From NCBI RefSeq assembly GCF_002994745.2, contig NC_037088.1, forward strand, positions 53,039,897 to 53,103,896: a stretch of DNA of 64,000 nucleotides. Direction: 5' to 3'. Shown one piece after another: positions 47,448 to 57,831 of this stretch. A model generated the notes under the pieces. That model searched no databases and was not told the origin of the DNA. It saw only the letters and a list, made by a program, of their open reading frames with translations. A program made the translations under genes and the position numbers. The stretch comes from Rosa chinensis (taxonomy: Eukaryota; Streptophyta; Magnoliopsida; Rosales; Rosaceae). Each line of letters begins with the position of its first letter. The stretch's first letter is position 1.

Positions 47448-47808
47448 GGGCATTCACCTAATCGCAGCTGCAATCTTAGGACAAGATGTCTAATATAAAT
47501 TCAATTTGTATATATGTAAGGGATCTGGTGGAGTAACCATTATAAAGACGAGGGAGACATTGGTTATCGGCATCTATAAGCGGCCTGTGACTCATGCCAT
47601 ATGCAACACACTTGTTGAAAAGCTAGGCAATTACATTGCTAATACTCTTGGAATGTAATAGGTAGAGGTATAGGTACGGAAAATTTATCATTAAATTTAT
47701 GGAACCTTTAGTTGGATTGTAATAGTCTTTAATTTGTGAACAATATTGTCTTGATTGTTAAACTCATCAATTTATTTGATGAGTAAGCGAAAACTATCAT
47801 TTGAAAAA

Positions 47809-48648
47809 GGCAAAGTAGTTAAATTACCCCTTAACTTTTTCCATAATTGCCAATTTACCCCCTGACATGTCAATTTTGATTCATAACACCCTAATTTTTC
47901 TAATTCTTGCCAATTCACACCCTATCGTTAACTTTTAGATTTTCCATCCAATTTCTCCGTTAACTTGACCTCACGTGTTGGGCGTTTTCGTCTCTCTAAT
48001 TGTCACAAAAAAAAAAAAAAAACTTAAGCATACACTAAGGAAGATAATGAGACTCCTTTTCTTTTCTTTTCTTTTTGAGAGAAATCAAAGGAAAAAAGCG
48101 AAGAGATGAAGCGTTCCTTTTTTTCTTTAACATGGAAGAGATGAAGTGTTCGTAGAAATGATTGAACCAAGACTGATTATATCTCTGAATTTGGAATGTA
48201 TAAGTTGCAGGTAAGGAATAATAGTGACGCTCCAAAGTATTGTAAGTGACTAACCTCTAGATTTTTCCTTGCCTTTGAGTTCTAGTGAACATGATTTACA
48301 GTTTTAGGGTTGATGTCTTTTTTATTAGTGTTTAGAGTAAAAAAAAAATAAAAACAAAAAATAAATTTACCCTGATGTTTTGTTTTTGTACATACTGATA
48401 TTCCTGAAGAATTGGTTTGTTGAAGAAATTTTTTTTTTTTTTTTGGGTGACAATTGAAAAGACGAAAACGCCCAGCATGTGAGGTTAAGTTAACTAAGAA
48501 ATTGGATGGAAAATCTAAAAGTTAACGATAGAGTGTGAATCGGTAAGAATTAAAAAAGTTAGGATATAATTAAAGAATCAAAATTGAAATTTCAGGGTGT
48601 AAATTGGCAACTTCGGAAAAAGTTAGGGGATAATTTGGCTATTTTGCC
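47809..48648. mobile_element. Foldback element with about 200-bp terminal inverted repeats
   Basis: The left arm (47809 to about 48008) runs GGCAAAGTAGTTAAATTACC to TTGGGCGTTTTCGTC...AATTGTCAC. The right arm (about 48447-48648) is its reverse complement, with GTGACAATTGAAAAGACGAA at its start and GGCTATTTTGCC at the outer end. The about 430-bp centre is AT-rich and non-coding. Long inverted ends suggest a MULE-like foldback element. No clear target duplication was found. Confidence 0.7.
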
Positions 48649-49196
48649 TAAAATAACATGTTTCACATATGTTTGTAATGAATTTTTAGACTCGATGGAA
48701 ATATTAATTAATTAATTGATGTCTCTAGAACTAATTGTAATTTGCTTTTAATTAAATATTTAAATTATATATCTTGTTCAAGCAATATTGTTGCCCTACG
48801 TTGTAGTACGTGTAACACTTGTAGAGTGTGGCTCAATTAGAGATGAAATACACAAATCCAATTGGTATTTTTTTTGGTACGACAGTTGGTCAATTTTTTC
48901 CCACAAAATATTGATAGAGGTCCAAATTTAACTCCTTTCTATTCTAGTCTGAAAACATTGCTATATATGACAAGCTATAAGTAGTAATGAGAGATATGAT
49001 ACGTGTGTGTGTCTCATCGATTGAATAGAAATAATTCTTAGTTCGATGAAGTAATTGCCCATCAAGCTCGTCAAGTTATATATGAGTATAGACTTGCATT
49101 TTAAAAATATGAACTGTCACATATTTTGGTAATGAAAAATTGAGATCGGACATGTATAAAACATTTTTCTCAGAGTTGCAAAACGTTTTTAAGTCA
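48649..49196. other. Intergenic, nothing recognised
   Basis: AT-rich sequence without supported genes or repeats. Confidence 0.5.
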
Positions 49197-49463
49197 TTAA
49201 AAAATAAATTCAAATATGTGGTGGGTGCCTTGGCCATACCAAGGTAGGCCGACACTGCAGTAGGGGAACTCCAGCTCCAGCCGGTTGAGACAGTCCCGGT
49301 GGAACATGTGGCCGCAAGCCCGAAGTCGGGTCACCATTTCATCGGGTCGGTGGGCATCCGCAGAGCGGGTACAGACTTGGTGGTAGGCCACGGTGATAAT
49401 CCGCACTTGCCGCCACCTGGCGTCCGTTGCGGCGTACGATAGCCACCTGGCGTTGTCCATCAA
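49197..49463 (-). pseudogene. Degenerate RING-H2 finger protein fragment
   Basis: An 88-codon frame contains RACGHMFHRDCLNRLELEF, matching the central Cys-His-His-Cys part of RING-H2 E3 ligases. The first zinc pair is incomplete (only one Cys, in HQVCTRSAD), and the last pair reads YCSVG where a second Cys is expected, so normal zinc binding is unlikely. There is no transmembrane segment as in ATL proteins. A TATATA stretch about 70 bp upstream (49533-49541) could be a TATA box. A short diverged gene is possible, but a relic is more likely. The G+C content is higher than in the flanks. Confidence 0.45.
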
Positions 49464-50727
49464 TCCTCCTTTTTTTTTTTTGTCCAGCTTTGACTCCTAA
49501 CCAAAGAAACTGGTGAAAGTGATATGTGTGTGTGTATATATAAGAAGCGTAATCGGAGGTCCAATTGACTGGTGTTAAGGCCCGCTCACTTATGCTTAAA
49601 TGCTTTTGGTCTTTGCTATCAGTTACAGTTACTGTATGGTTGTATTCAATCATATATGTTCTTTTTTTATTTTATTTTATTTTTATAATATATCAATCAT
49701 AGATGTTGTTAAGGGAGTATGTATTTTAACTGTAACTTAACATTAATCAGGATGAAAATATAAGTATTGAAAATTAGGCCCGTTATAGTATAATTAAGCA
49801 AGAACTATGTCTCCCTTGGGTGAAAGACTCAAAATTCGATTGGAACTCGTGGATTCGACATGATAATTAAGTTGAGGGATTTGTGCCTCCCTCCCGTGAA
49901 AGACCTATGACTAAGAAATTTGTAGTGCTCAATATGATGATAGTAATTAGCGAATTGATAAGAAAGAACAAAATTTTGAGTTTGCGAATAACTTAGAGAT
50001 TAATGCTTTGTTGATTTTATTTTCTTTGATAGCACTTGCTTTTTTTTTGTATTGGTTTAGATTTTAGAATTGTCTCACTTGAACAAATTAAACTTTTAGA
50101 TTCATTCTTTAAACTCCATGTAGTATGGTGCTCTATTATGACGAGATGGCCAGGGAATAAGAAAGATGTTAGATATAGATGATATCAATTTTGTGGCAAG
50201 GATGGTAGTCTTCTGCTAATTCGTTTTGCTCAGTCCTACACGCTTGTCGGAGGGACTAATCTTGGCTCCAAGGTAGACCTCTACCTACTCATAGACCTCA
50301 TTGGGCGCCATATATGCCTGAGTTTTTGTTGATCACAAAAGTTAGGTCATCATTGGAGGGACGGGTAAGTAACACCGGAGTTTAGAGTATATGGGGATGA
50401 GGGCTTTGAGTAGTTTTACAACAGCAAGGAGCGACATGATGAATGCAGTAAATGAGACATATGCTAAGAACAGGGCTAAGACAGTGAAGATATTGATGTA
50501 GTGGGTGATTGTTTGGGACTGAGAGGAAACCTCGTTTCAACTACGGGATTTCTATATGATTGTCTAACCGAAAATGGGGATGTTTATTGTGAGATTGATG
50601 GGAGTGGGTGGCTAAATTTCCAAGAAATTTTTTGATTGCAGAGAACAGTACTCTGGTCTTGGATATATTGAGTTTTTGGTGTTGGATGCAGTACTAGTCT
50701 CTCTGTGATTCTGTTCTCAGTAAGAAA
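49464..50727. other. Intergenic, nothing recognised
   Basis: No open frame with family signatures and no repeat identified apart from the inverted-duplicate arm that starts at about 50728. Confidence 0.4.
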
Positions 50728-50810
50728 AGCATGATATTTTCTCCATCATGATGAAAGTACAATGAACCGATACTCCTTTGACCGCCAAATCTTCATTCTT
50801 CCACTCATTA

Positions 50811-51398
50811 GAGCAAGTTCACCCGTAGTCAAGAAAAGGCAAAGTCGAGAAGTCAAGAATTCGACCAGTCAAGATACTATTCACTGCCATTGGACATAGG
50901 TTTACACCCGTTGTTTTTCTTGCCCGGTCAACACTGTTCACATTTTAACTGTTCACAATCACTGTTCACGTAATTTCACTAGTGTGGTTTCACTGTTTAA
51001 CTTTACTGTTCATCAGATTTTTTATTTAAGAAGCCAACCCAGCGCTGCCAAGTGTCCTGCCGCCCACTAACTCTCGCTACGCGACAAAATCCTGCACAGA
51101 TCGGCCATGTGGCGCTTCTGGATTGGTCCGTGTCTTCCACCCTTGGATTAAGCCGCGTCTGTCTCTTTGCTTTTCTTCCTGATGTCACCCATGTTCTCCC
51201 TTTTGCAGCGCTGGCAGCTCCTTGACTCTGGGCAAGAAAAATGTCATGGCCATGCCTTTTTTTTTGCCCTTGGTCATGCAAAGCCAAATCTTGACTGGTG
51301 AAATAAAGGCCGGTGTGAGGTGAAATTTTATTCAACTGGGCAACACCTCAGCAAATCTGAGCTCTTTGACCGGGCAAGAGCAATCGCTGCACTTGCTC
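50811..51398. mobile_element. PIF/Harbinger-type MITE, 588 bp
   Basis: The left end is GAGCAAGTTCACCCG; the right end, reverse-complemented, is GAGCAAGTGCAGCG. It is flanked by TTA at 50808-50810 and 51399-51401, the PIF/Harbinger (Tourist) target duplication. The interior has a short minus-strand open frame without family resemblance. Confidence 0.8.
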
Positions 51399-51401
51399 TT
51401 A

Positions 51402-52050
51402 GGGCAACTCCAACTATAGGGTTCAAAACTATATTTTGTTTAATTATAAGACTTTTCATCTCCAACAATGCTTTTTAGGGGGAGTTGGTCCTAAAATTAT
51501 AGGACTTGGGCTCATCCCAAGTCTCATATTTGAGACTTTTCCAAGACCAAGACTCGGATACTGTTCATAGGGCCCAGCAAATGGGTTATTATTTGCTTTT
51601 ACTTAAATTGACCTTATTTAATCTGACAGCTCAGATTTGAGGAAAAAAAGTGATCAATGGCTCTTATTAAATCAAGGGTAATTATTTCTATTTTGTTTCA
51701 AAAAAATTTAAGAAATTACCAGAAAATTGAGGGAAAAAAAATATATACCTATTGGAACAGTAAATTGTGGGAAATTCTATAAATATCAACCCATTCTTTT
51801 CTATTTCCTCACACCAAATATCCTCTATCTCCTTCACAATTGTTTACTTTATTTAACTATATTAACATACTTTTAATATAATATTCATCAACATTACACT
51901 CATATTATATTTAATCAAGAATAGTGAAAATAGCACTCATATAGCACCTCATTGTTGGAGATGAGAATTAAGTCATATATGAATAGTGCAACAAGGGGGT
52001 GCTAAAATGAGAATAGCACCCCCAAATAGAGCCTATGGTTGGAGTTGCCC
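51402..52050. mobile_element. Second PIF/Harbinger-type MITE, 649 bp, abutting the first
   Basis: The left end GGGCAACTCCAACTATAGG and the right end (reverse-complemented GGGCAACTCCAACCATAGG) form inverted repeats. It is flanked by TTA at 51399-51401 and 52051-52053, sharing the left TTA with the neighbouring element. It is a different family from the first, judged by its ends, and non-coding. Confidence 0.85.
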
Positions 52051-52140
52051 TTAGTCACGTTTTATTGTGAACTCTTTCCCTTTTGAACTTTTCTTTTTTG
52101 GTTTTTTTTCACTTCAAAGTTAAAGAGAACGAGTTTACAA

Positions 52141-52494
52141 ACCTTTTAACTAACTATTGTTCTAAATAAAGTTATTATGAATGATATTAATTTGGACAGA
52201 CAACTAATTAAACTACTTTCTTCAAAAACCTTAAAAAATAGAAACTCCTAAAACATTTGTTTCTCAAAACCCATTATATCTTTTTCTGCAAATTAGCTTT
52301 TTATTAATTCAAATGCATTTTCTTAAACAGCTCTAACTTGGACGAAGTACCTTAACGTAATAATGTAATATACACATAAAAAGCGCTACCTGGTAAAACT
52401 ACTTCTACAGAAAGCACTTACAAACAAAACCGAATCATCTTATCCGTAGCACTACATAAGAAAAAATTGGATTTCTATCTGTGTAGGTTGAGCT
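52141..52494. other. Upstream region of the chloroplast ribonucleoprotein gene
   Basis: AT-rich, presumably promoter and 5' UTR. No distinct motif is called with confidence. Confidence 0.4.
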
Positions 52495-53602
52495 ATGGCT
52501 ATGGCAGCCACATGCTTAAACATAACACCCTCTCCTCCCTCTTGGATTACTAACAACACCAGCCCGAACACCGGAGTCACAATTTCACTTAAACGATTCG
52601 TTTTCAGTTCCCTTCCATTTTCTTCCTTGCATCGCCGGCTCAGGTACTCGAAGAACAGAGCCGGGGTTTTGACGGCGTTGGCCGTAGTGGAACAGGAACA
52701 GGCGGTGAGTTCAGTGGCTGAGGAAGAAGAACAAGGTGTGGACGATAATGGGTATGAAGAGCAGTATGAGCACGAGAGACACAGCGCCGATGTTTCAGGT
52801 GAGGAGGGATTGGATATGGAGAAGCAGAATCGGCAGCCAAGACCGTGTGAGTTGTACGTGTGCAATCTTCCCAGAAGCTCTGACATTGAGGACTTGATGG
52901 AGATGTTTAAGCCACACGGGACTGTTTTCTCCGTCGAGATTTCCCGGAGTCCGGAGACCGGTTTAAGCAGAGGCTGTGGTTACATTACAATGGGCTCTAT
53001 AGACTCTGCTAAAGCCGCCATTGCTGCATTGGATGGGATTGTAAGTCTTAAACCCTAAACCCTGAGCTACCCTTTGTTTTGTTTGTTGCTTAAATTTAGC
53101 ACTGAAATTGGAACTATGTGAATAAGACTGAAACTTTGGTTACTGTTTTTGTGAAGGATGTTGCAGGGAGGGAGATGCGGGTTAGGTTTTCGGTTCATAT
53201 GAGTCCGAGGACTAGGAACTCCGTGGCGTTGAATTCGGCACCGGTGAAGAACTTGGTGTACGAAAGCCCTTATAAGCTCTATGTTGGTAACCTGGCCTGG
53301 GCTGTCCAGCCTCATGCTTTGAGGAGCCATTTCAGCAAGTTTGGGACTCTGGCTAGTGCAAGAGTGTTGCATGATCGAAAAGCTGGGAAGAACCGGGCTT
53401 ATGGGTTTATCTCATTCTCTTCGGCTGCAGAGCGTGATAAAGCGACCACTTTGGATGGAACGGTACTGTACATGAATTCTGACCCGATTTGATGTTGGAA
53501 TTTGAATGCTGTTTCATTTTTTGATGTGATTTATTGCAATGACACTTTCAGGAGTTTTTTGGTCGGAGGATAATAGTTAGAGGACTTAAAGAAAGGGCTT
53601 AG
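52495..53602 (+). CDS. Chloroplast two-RRM ribonucleoprotein (cp28/cp31/cp33 type)
   Basis: Three exons (52495-53040, 53157-53462, 53552-53602) give 300 aa. Residues 1 to about 60 are a Ser/Thr/Arg-rich plastid transit peptide, then an acidic Glu-rich linker (66-110) typical of chloroplast RNPs. RRM1 starts at residue 118 with RNP2 ELYVCNLP. RRM2 starts at about 221 with RNP2 KLYVGNLAW (222-230) and RNP1 NRAYGFISF (261-269). The C-terminus GRRIIVRGLKERA closes RRM2. Such proteins stabilise, process and help edit plastid mRNAs. The sequence most resembles the Arabidopsis family member annotated as a 33-kDa-type chloroplast ribonucleoprotein (At1g01080). A Copia element begins about 260 bp after the stop, possibly within the 3' UTR. 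Confidence 0.93.
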
Positions 53603-53863
53603 TCTTGAAGCTGTAAACAAGGTTCATCTATCAGAACAAGGGGCCATTCATAATGCCTGCCAGATTCTAAATTGTGCACTTTGGCATTATAATTTGCCTA
53701 ATTGGTGGAGTTTCGGAGTAATATGACTTGACTTCCAACATGGGCAACACTGCTGAGATTTTCCATAGATATGTTGTGTAACTTTTTTAGTAGCTATGTT
53801 GGTGATTGTGAAGAAATGTGTACCTCATGTACCCCTTTAAACTCTTCTGTACTCTGTCTTACT

Positions 53864-54339
53864 TGTAAGATCAAATATGGACATAACACATATCATCATA
53901 AAGTAATTGATGATTAGCTTAATATCAATCCTAGTTTAACATGGATACAAACAGTAAATCAATACTTGTAACTTAATGAAGCAGTGTATCTATTCATTAA
54001 GGTAAGTAATCCTATTCTTAGTCTGCAAGAAAGACTACAATGAAGTGTTACATTAAGAATCTAACTAGGAAACCTAAATCGATATGGATAGCTTTAATGG
54101 GAAGCTTCTTGAGGTTTAAGTCACCTATATATATACAGATGAATTGGTCCCTGATTACTACCGACGTTTTGCATATTGTTCTGTCCATTGAGAAGCAAGT
54201 TGGTAAGTAACAGAAGGCCATATTCAGTGTTCGTGGTTGCAGCATAAGATGGAATCCATGCCAGTGATTGCTGAAGGTAAGCCTTAAACCCTTTTATGAT
54301 TGTGTGCATATGTTGTGAGCATGTATATGGTTTCTAACA
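53864..54339 (+). repeat. 5' LTR of the Copia element
   Basis: 476 bp, TG...CA boundaries, 474 of 476 positions identical to 60329-60804 by direct reading. Confidence 0.95.
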
Positions 54340-54341
54340 AT

Positions 54342-54353
54342 TGGTATCAGAGC
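54342..54353 (+). other. Copia primer-binding site
   Basis: TGGTATCAGAGC, complementary to the 3' end of initiator tRNA-Met, starts 2 bp after the LTR. Confidence 0.9.
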
Positions 54354-54429
54354 ATAGGCTCACAAAATCATTTTAGGGTTTTGCAGAACAAACACAAAAA
54401 AAAAGAAAAAAGGAAGGGTTTTTGCTTTA

Positions 54430-54550
54430 CGGGTCAAGTAACTGATCAGGTAACTGACCATGTAACTGGTCAGGTAACTGATCAGGTACCTGACCAAGTA
54501 AGTAACTGACCAGGTAACTGACCAAGTAACTGGTCAGGTACCTGATCAAG
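54430..54550 (+). repeat. 12-bp minisatellite block 1 in the Copia leader
   Basis: About ten copies of the unit CAAGTAACTGAC with variation (GTA ACT GAT CAG, GTA ACT GGT CAG, GTA CCT GAC CAA). It would read Val-Thr-Asp-Gln, with Gly, His and Pro variants. A 4-bp slip (AAGTAAGTAAC, near 54498) changes frame within the block. Confidence 0.9.
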
Positions 54551-55078
54551 GTAAGTTACTTAAGTCGATTGCTGCATCTGGTTAATTATCAAATTCACGC
54601 TTCCGCTGTGATTTTTTAGCAGCAGATTGGGGAAAAAGCAAAAACAGGTTTTTCTGTGAAAATTGTTTTCGATTCATAGCATGATAATTAAGTTTTTGAT
54701 TGTGCTCAAGAACCCTAGTTGCATTCCCGGCGTGCATTAGGCTAGAGTAGATGGTGACCGGATGAAATTTACAATTTCTTGATTGTTCTGTGGTTTCTTG
54801 GAATCCAAACAATTTTGATTGTGCTTGAATATGCATGATGAATTGATTGATGATATGGTATTGAATCTGTGATTGTGTAAAATTGTATGAAGAACAAAAA
54901 TCTCCTAGAAATTGTTTACACATTGTTAAAGTTAACAGATACAAGAGCTTAATTTTCTTACAAGGATGAATCTGGATAGAATATAAAGTTAAAAGCTTAT
55001 GAGTTTTGTGGTTTTTTGTTGGCATAAGTGATTGTGATGCACAAAGCATTCTTCATTGATGTTGGCAGAGGACACTGA

Positions 55079-55146
55079 GCAGGTAACTGACCAAGTAACT
55101 GATCAGGTAACTGACCAAGTCACTGATCAAGTTCCTGATCAAGTAA
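55079..55146 (+). repeat. 12-bp minisatellite block 2 in the Copia leader
   Basis: About five and a half units of CAGGTAACTGAC type, in a frame reading V-T-D-Q repeats and ending V-P-D-Q, as block 1 does. Located about 400 bp before gag. Confidence 0.9.
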
Positions 55147-55554
55147 CAAAACTGAAATTGTGTTTTGTGTTTTAAAACTATGCTTCAGTTTTATCTTCCA
55201 AAGAAGTGGTTAAGTGTGGTTTTAGAATGCAAGACAGCATTATGAAAATATATTTGGATACTTGGAAATTTTTCTTCTATCTAAAGATGTGGATGAATCT
55301 CCTTGGATAACATATTTTGATTAAGCATGGCATATTGATAAAGGACTCCAGGATATTAAGTTTCTGCTCAAAAGTGATGCTTAATATTGTTTTTGTTATG
55401 GACTGACATGAATGCAAGTATGGTTTGTTTAGGTTTTCTGTATGTTTTTGTTTAGGTTGCTTAAAGCTTAATAAAACACAGAAAACTTAAAGTTATTTTC
55501 TTTACAAATTGAGAACTCACTCGAATTTTGTTTTGCTCCTTAGGTAACTCTTAC

Positions 55555-56754
55555 ATGAACTTGAACAGTGTCTTGATGCTAACTGGAACCAACTATAGAG
55601 CTTGGCTAGATTCTGTAGAGAACTATATGGGAATGCATGAGAATATAGACTATTGCTTTTCTGAGGATAAGCCTGAAGAGTTGAATGAAAAGAGCACCAA
55701 GAAAGAAACTGACCCTTACAAGAAGTGGCATAGATTCAATAGAATGGCTAAGAACCTCATTCGTACCTCTATGTCCAAGACTGTCAGGGGAAGTATAGAA
55801 GAGCCTGAGCTAGCATCAGATTTTCTGGAACTCATAGGTGCTAAGTTTAAAGAAAGTGAAAAGGCAGAAGCAGCTAGACTAACCAAGGAGTTTCATGATT
55901 TGAAGTACATGGGTTCAGGGGGAGTTAGAGAGCATATCATGAAGATGATCAATATAAACGGCAGACTCAGGGAGCTATTGATGGGTGTTAGGGATGAACA
56001 GGTAGTGCATTATGCACTACATTCCTTACCTAATAGTTTTAGTCATCTAAGAACCAGTTACAATTCACAAAAGGGAAACTGGACTTTAGATGAACTTATA
56101 TCCATCTGTGTTGATGAGGAATCTAGGATCAAGGAAGAAAAGGAACCTGCTACAACCATTAACTTCATTGAGAAGCCTAAAAGGAAAAAGCCCCAGAATA
56201 AGCTCAAGCCTATCAAAGCCATAACTAAGAGTTCAACAGCTGCAGTGGTCAAGGAAAACAGGCCATTTAGGTTCAAGTGCTACTTTTGCAAAAGAGTAGG
56301 ACACATGAAAAAGGACTGCACTGGCTATAAAAATTGGTTAGCCAAAAAGGGTAAGATTTTTTCTAATACAGTTTTTTCTTTAGAAATTAATCTTATAAAT
56401 GTTGAACCACAGTCTTGGTGGATAGATTCAGGCTCACCTATTCATATTACTAATTCTTTGCAGGGATTCATAAGGAGCAGAATCCCAAAAAGTGATGAAG
56501 TGAACCTGTGTGTAGGCAATGGCATGAGAGTGGCAGTCAAGGCTATTGGAACCTTAAAGCTCGATTTAGGATTAGGAAAATTGTTAGTTTTGGACAATGT
56601 TTTTTATGTACCTTACATGAGAAGGAATTTGGTTTCAGTTTCTCTTTTAGTAAAATCTGGTTGTAGACTTGTTATTGATAGTAATGGAATTCTTATTTCT
56701 AAAAATTCTGTTCAAATGGTTCTGGTGTTATCTCGAATGATTATTTACAGTTAA
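55555..56754 (+). pseudogene. Copia Gag and protease
   Basis: Begins at ATG 55555 (MNLNSVLMLTGTNYRAW). It contains the UBN2/retrotransposon Gag domain (LIRTSMSKTVRG, VHYALHSLPNSF) and then the zinc knuckle CYFCKRVGHMKKDC (C-x2-C-x4-H-x4-C). The protease active site is in WWIDSGSPIHIT, the Copia DSG box. LSEMRRNLVSVS-like sequence (YMRRNLVSVSLL) marks the end of the protease. A frameshift near 56715 moves the continuation (GSGVISNDYLQL) into another frame, and the open frame ends at 56754. Gag and protease may still be produced from this copy. Confidence 0.85.
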
Positions 56755-56762
56755 GTTGTTCA

Positions 56763-57830
56763 ATGGCTCAACAAGAAATTTTACTTGTTGAAAATAACAC
56801 AAATAGTACTAGCACTTTAACAGGTGTTAAAAGAACCAAACTAAATGAAAAGTCTGCATTTTTATGGCATAGAAGACTTGGCCATGTTTCAAAAGAGAGA
56901 TTGAAAATTTTGGTGAAAAACAACATCCTAAATGAACTTGATTTTTCTGATCTAACAGACTGTGTTGAATGCTTTAAGGGAAAATAACTAATACTAGAAA
57001 GAAGACTGCATATAGAAGCCAAAATTTATTAGAACTCATACACACTGATATATGTGGACCATTTAGGCATCAAACTATCTGTAGGAATGTGTATTTTATC
57101 ACATTCATTGATGACTTTTCTAGATACAGTTATATTTATCTACTTTCAGAAAAGGCACAAGCATTGAAAGCCTTTCAAATCTTTAAGTCTGAGGTAGAAA
57201 ATCAACTAGAAAAGAAAATCAAAACAGTGAGGTCAGATAGAGGGGGAGAGTTCTATGGAAAGTACACTGAATCCGGTCAACAAAAGGGTCCATTTGCCTT
57301 GTTTTTGCAAGACAATTGAATTAAAGCTTAATACACAACACCCTATAATCCACAACAGAATGGTGTTGCAGAGAGAAAGAATAGGACTCTTTTGAACATG
57401 GTTAGATGCATGATGTGTACGACTGGTTTACCTAAATTTTTATGGGGTGAGGCTTTAAAAACTGCAAATATATTTGCAACAGGACACCTAGCAAAGCCAT
57501 AAAAAATACTGCTTTTGAGCTTTGGTGTGGCAGGAAACCAAGTCTTCATCACTGCCATGTTTGGGGATGTCATGCAGAAGCTAGGATTTATAATCCAGGC
57601 TTGAATAAACTTGACCCCAAAACTGTTAGTTGCTATTTTATAGGTTATCCAGATAAATCTAAAGGCTATAAATTATATTCTGCTCATCATTCACCTAGAA
57701 TTTTTGAAACACATCAAGTAAAATTTCTAAGTGAAAAAGTTCATAATACAAATTTTGAGGATTTAACCTCAGATTTTGAGGAAATTGTGTTAGATGAGAA
57801 TATAAGTGTAGCATTGCCTTTAGAACAAGA
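56763..57830 (+). pseudogene. Copia GAG-pre-integrase and integrase, disrupted
   Basis: The pre-integrase zinc region reads FLWHRRLGHVSKERL and CVECFKGK. The integrase core has FITFIDDFSRYSYIYLL (first Asp), VRSDRGGEF (second Asp) and NPQQNGVAERKNRTLL (Glu). Breaks: a frameshift/stop at about 56986, TGA at 57317-57319, TAA at 57329-57331, and a frameshift near 57480. The C-terminal part (HVWGCHAEARIYNPGLNK, then VSCYFIGYPDKSKGYKLY) is open again to the minisatellite. Confidence 0.85.
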
Positions 57831-57831
57831 T

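Larger units (their letters stand above)
46704..47658 (+). pseudogene. Profilin gene relic without its central exon
   Basis: Exon 1 (46704-46862) encodes HLMCD, then [20 protein letters not shown] and SNFPS, ending exactly where plant profilin exon 1 ends with a GT donor. It carries a 13-residue insertion ([13 protein letters not shown]) after MCDV. The last exon (47518-47658) encodes [31 protein letters not shown] and a stop. The middle exon, which in plant profilins encodes the central part with LAPTGL and the poly-Pro/actin surface, is absent. In its place lie a repeat copy, a MITE and a second fragment of exon 1 (47449-47497). Profilin binds actin monomers, and this locus cannot make a normal one. 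Confidence 0.85.
50728..52140. repeat. Inverted-duplicate arm B, interrupted by two MITEs
   Basis: 50728-50810 and 52051-52140 are together the reverse complement of 47283-47447. The gap is exactly filled by the two TTA-flanked elements listed separately. Confidence 0.7.

Noticed and set aside
51003..51335. 110-codon minus-strand frame
   Set aside because: Lies wholly in a PIF/Harbinger MITE and matches no transposase.
54048..54309. Minus-strand frames repeated at 60513-60774
   Set aside because: They are duplicated only because both lie in the LTRs; no protein family.
54430..54550. Direct repeats reminiscent of a CRISPR array
   Set aside because: Units are 12 bp and contiguous without spacers, inside a plant retrotransposon; it is a minisatellite.
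54582..55049. 155-codon minus-strand frame in the Copia leader
   Set aside because: Antisense to the leader, low-complexity composition, no domain; a chance frame in AT-rich DNA.
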